DNA of 63,882 nucleotides, from assembly GCA_028724585.1 (NCBI GenBank), contig JAQYCQ010000030.1, forward strand, positions 1 to 63,882, given 5' to 3'. Below are positions 62,179-63,882 of the stretch, in pieces. The DNA comes from Bacillota bacterium. Its GTDB lineage: Bacteria > Bacillota > Clostridia > Peptostreptococcales > Anaerovoracaceae. Each line of letters starts with the position of its first letter. Within the stretch, counting starts at the first letter, position 1. Both the position numbers and the translations under genes were made by a program. Under the pieces are notes generated by a model that worked only from the letters and a program-made list of their open reading frames with translations, searched no databases and was not told the origin of the DNA.

Positions 62179-62240
62179 GACGAAAATACTTCGTCGTTTA
62201 GCAGGCGTTCTCGATATCAGACGAAAGGTATCACGTTTAT
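62179..62240. repeat. Inverted partner of repeat C
   Basis: GACGAAAATACTTCGTCGT (62179-62197) is the exact reverse complement of 61927-61945. Weaker matches extend to about 62240 (CAGACGAAAGG). This gives a MITE-like layout with subterminal inverted repeats. Confidence 0.6.
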
Positions 62241-62403
62241 ATGATATTGTATCTCGCATTTTTATTCAGCACGACTTCCGCGACATCTCACCGGCTGTCG
62301 GCGGCAGGCTGCTGAATCGCCTCTCTGACCGGGGCCCGCATGCTGTTGACGGCGGCTGACTACAGAGCTGTCACATGCGACCGGGTCCGCATGCCGCCAG
62401 CAT

Positions 62404-62570
62404 ATGGCCGCACTAAGCACCCCGGTGTCTGATCTCGCTAGCCGCCCCACAGGCTCTTTTGTCCGCCAGCCCACCGGCGCATGCCAGCTTTAAAGCGAAT
62501 GCGAGCTGGCTGCCCGACGAAGCCACCCTGAGCGCAAAACCGGGGCGGAGCCGCCCTGTGCGCGAAGCGC
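62404..62570. repeat. Repeats A and B (copy 2) and palindromes
   Basis: Repeat A copy at 62404-62438, repeat B copy at 62455-62512, then GGGCGG-AG-CCGCCC (62543-62556) and GCG-CGAAG-CGC (62560-62570). They lie immediately downstream of the nuclease-like gene's stop. Confidence 0.65.
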
Positions 62571-62614
62571 TCGCGATCCGCAATAGTCATCCTGCTTGAA
62601 TCGCCTTACTCGGA

Positions 62615-63427
62615 CTAACGCGGACCCCTGTAACCCATAAATCTGCATATCTCATTTTTTATCCTCTGAAGATTGAAACTCCCGTCTCCGCTGTCGAAAG
62701 TGAACAATATATCGACATTAGGAATAATGCCTGCTTCGATGTACTTATAATACTTTTCGACGAAATACACGGAATATTCAGGATCGTTCATCATCCCACA
62801 GTGCTCGAGATATTTAACATTGTTGGTAACAGGGTCCAGGATCGTGAAATCCGGTACAAGGAATCTGCCGTCCGCCAGATAGATGATCTGTTCGTAACGA
62901 TATGGATAACGCAGATAATCCAGCAGATTGGCGATTCCAACCTCTGCCCGCGAACGCATCATGATTCCCCTGGCAGATTTATGGGTCAGTTTCTCAGGAT
63001 GCCCTTGATAGCGCGGATAATCCAGATCCGCCCACACGGCCGGGTCCACGAAGCCAAGTTCATCGAGCATCTCACTTGTCAGCTGCCCCTTATAGGCGTC
63101 CGGCAGACCTGCCTCGATACTGAATGGATCAGTGGGTTCAAGAGCGGCAGTCATCCTTTCGATCATTTCCATCCTTTCTATGTTATTTAGTGCCGAACCG
63201 CACAGCTCATCCAGCAGTCTCCATCTCTGGCGCTCGATCAGCTCGGGTTCGCCCGGATGCACAGCACGCTTTTTCCCATCTACCACCACGGAATAATAAG
63301 GCCCGCCTTCCCTGTTATCGATGCGCAGACTGCCGGGTGGTCTCTCAATCTGATGCTCCAAACAGTAATCACGGATTTTTCTTTCTGCGAGCAAGACCTG
63401 CTCTTTATTGTTGTCATAATTTACCAT
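62615..63427 (-). CDS. PD-(D/E)XK-type nuclease-like protein
   Basis: A 270-residue protein of no named family that I recognise. The C-terminal half has a PD-(D/E)XK-like layout: 'RSRAEVGIANLLDYLRYPYRYEQIIYL' (Glu on the first helix), 'GRFLVPDFTILD' (Pro-Asp-Phe), 'VKYLEHCGMMNDPEYSVYFVEKYYKYIEAGI' (in parts; E-x-C with following Lys). The N-terminal half is helical and charged. The start is placed at 63427 because a -10 box ends 6 bp before this ATG, implying a leaderless mRNA. It is flanked on both sides by the same dispersed repeats. Confidence 0.65.
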   Translation of the reverse strand: MVNYDNNKEQVLLAERKIRDYCLEHQIERPPGSLRIDNREGGPYYSVVVDGKKRAVHPGEPELIERQRWRLLDELCGSALNNIERMEMIERMTAALEPTDPFSIEAGLPDAYKGQLTSEMLDELGFVDPAVWADLDYPRYQGHPEKLTHKSARGIMMRSRAEVGIANLLDYLRYPYRYEQIIYLADGRFLVPDFTILDPVTNNVKYLEHCGMMNDPEYSVYFVEKYYKYIEAGIIPNVDILFTFDSGDGSFNLQRIKNEICRFMGYRGPR

Positions 63428-63433
63428 AAATCG

Positions 63434-63461
63434 ATTATACCACATTTTTACAGTCGGTCAA
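63434..63461 (-). promoter_or_regulatory. Promoter giving a leaderless transcript
   Basis: TTGACC (63456-63461) and TATAAT (63434-63439) with a 16-bp spacer. The base seven positions after the -10 box is the A of the ATG at 63427. Confidence 0.7.
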
Positions 63462-63496
63462 TGGCTTTTTTAATATTTTTCCAAAATTGATCCTGC

Positions 63497-63511
63497 GTCA
63501 GCTCCGCTGAC
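63497..63511. repeat. C-GGA-G palindrome
   Basis: GTCAG-CTCCG-CTGAC, upstream of the nuclease-like gene. Confidence 0.85.
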
Positions 63512-63535
63512 AATTACTTCCGGTAGAGCCGCTGC

Positions 63536-63621
63536 GCCAGCTGGCTGCCCGTCGTCCGCGTGCTCTTTTATTCGCAACCCGCCGGCGCATGCCAGCTTTA
63601 CAGTAAAAGCGGACTAGCTGA
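63536..63621. repeat. Repeats D and B, copy 3
   Basis: Repeat D at 63536-63554 and repeat B at 63562-63621, close to copy 1 at 61600-61690 but in the opposite order. A 20-bp direct repeat (TGGAAGCGCTCCCCGCCAGC) follows near 63652 and 63688. Confidence 0.7.
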
Positions 63622-63709
63622 CCGGCCGGCTCATAGGCGGGTCCGTTTACATGGAAGCGCTCCCCGCCAGCCGACTCCCATTTATTGTGGAAGCGCTCCC
63701 CGCCAGCCG

Positions 63710-63882
63710 TTTTTTCGTCCGATTTCTAGATGGGCCTCCAGACGACGAAGTATTTTCGTCCAATCTGCGCGCTGACTTCAAGTGGACGAAAAAATGTATG
63801 AGCATTCATTGTTTTTGCATATTTATGCTGTCATTGAGCTCTTCTTAATTACCATATCTGTAAAAAATGTTTTTAATCTGCC
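63710..63882. repeat. 173-bp direct repeat C, copy 2 (cut by window end)
   Basis: Matches 61895-62067 at a constant offset of 1815 bp. The window ends inside it, so its right part, including the expected inverted partner, is not seen. Confidence 0.85.

Noticed and set aside
61603-62359. Open frames of 76-194 codons across the repeat island
   Set aside because: They are not conserved between the repeat copies, lack ribosome sites and resemble no protein; the region is better read as non-coding repeats.

Overview
The window looks like a chromosomal segment of an anaerobic Bacillota (Clostridia-type) bacterium with a fairly high G+C content. The clues are a clostridial 2[4Fe-4S] ferredoxin beside the redox repressor Rex, a 3-hydroxybutyryl-CoA-type dehydrogenase, a CIRCE-controlled groESL operon, an FMN riboswitch on the riboflavin operon, and S-layer-homology (SLH) proteins with a CsaB-type pyruvyl transferase. 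Most genes lie on the minus strand in long, tightly spaced operons. No species is claimed.

Layout. 1-6.3 kb is an accessory-looking block: FeoA-like protein, 3-hydroxyacyl-CoA dehydrogenase, a TetR-type regulator divergent from a four-gene redox operon, and a frame-broken toxin tail with an intact putative immunity gene. The block ends at the 3' end of guaA. 6.4-19.1 kb is housekeeping: guaBA, a VanY-type peptidase, groESL, an OGG-type glycosylase, a P-loop/Asp23 protein, ferredoxin, rex, acyl carrier protein, an ABC-F ATPase and a thioesterase. 19.1-19.75 kb is a six-tRNA operon. 20.3-28.05 kb holds a MoxR/VWA pair and a proline-biosynthesis operon that includes purB. 28.2-30.7 kb is an amino-acid ABC transporter. 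31-43.8 kb is a large minus-strand run for surface polysaccharide and cell-wall work: NAGPA-SLH protein, MurJ, an O-antigen-ligase-like polymerase, two DUF4330-like proteins, a GT4-CsaB fusion and a TagA-type glycosyltransferase, followed by a split transketolase and RlmD. 43.9-53.4 kb has MgtE, IlvD, a Cys-rich protein, a GT4, an HD protein and the nucleotide-sugar genes rfbA, pgm and galE. 53.6-58.5 kb is the riboflavin operon under an FMN riboswitch plus a membrane methyltransferase. 58.6-61.5 kb has a secreted C39-like/SLH protein and a LUD-domain protein. 61.5-63.9 kb is gene-poor and full of dispersed repeats around one nuclease-like gene.

The most unusual signal is a dispersed family of tiny palindromes. 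Each has an invariant C-GGA-G core (or GAA/AGA variants; CTCCG on the other strand) between arms whose sequence changes from copy to copy while staying complementary. About thirty units lie between genes, usually two or more together. One 29-bp pair lies inside the OGG-type glycosylase gene and is identical to an intergenic pair 1.4 kb away. A second signal is a 173-bp direct repeat (61895-62067 and 63710-63882) with alternative hairpins, accompanied by shorter repeats around a nuclease-like gene that appears to be transcribed without a leader.

How the genes fit together. CsaB-type pyruvylation of a secondary wall polymer, TagA/GT4 transferases, the ligase-like polymerase and the sugar-nucleotide genes would build a wall glycopolymer. 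The two SLH proteins would be anchored on it. GuaB/GuaA, ProA/B/C, IlvD and the Rib enzymes supply nucleotides, amino acids and flavins.
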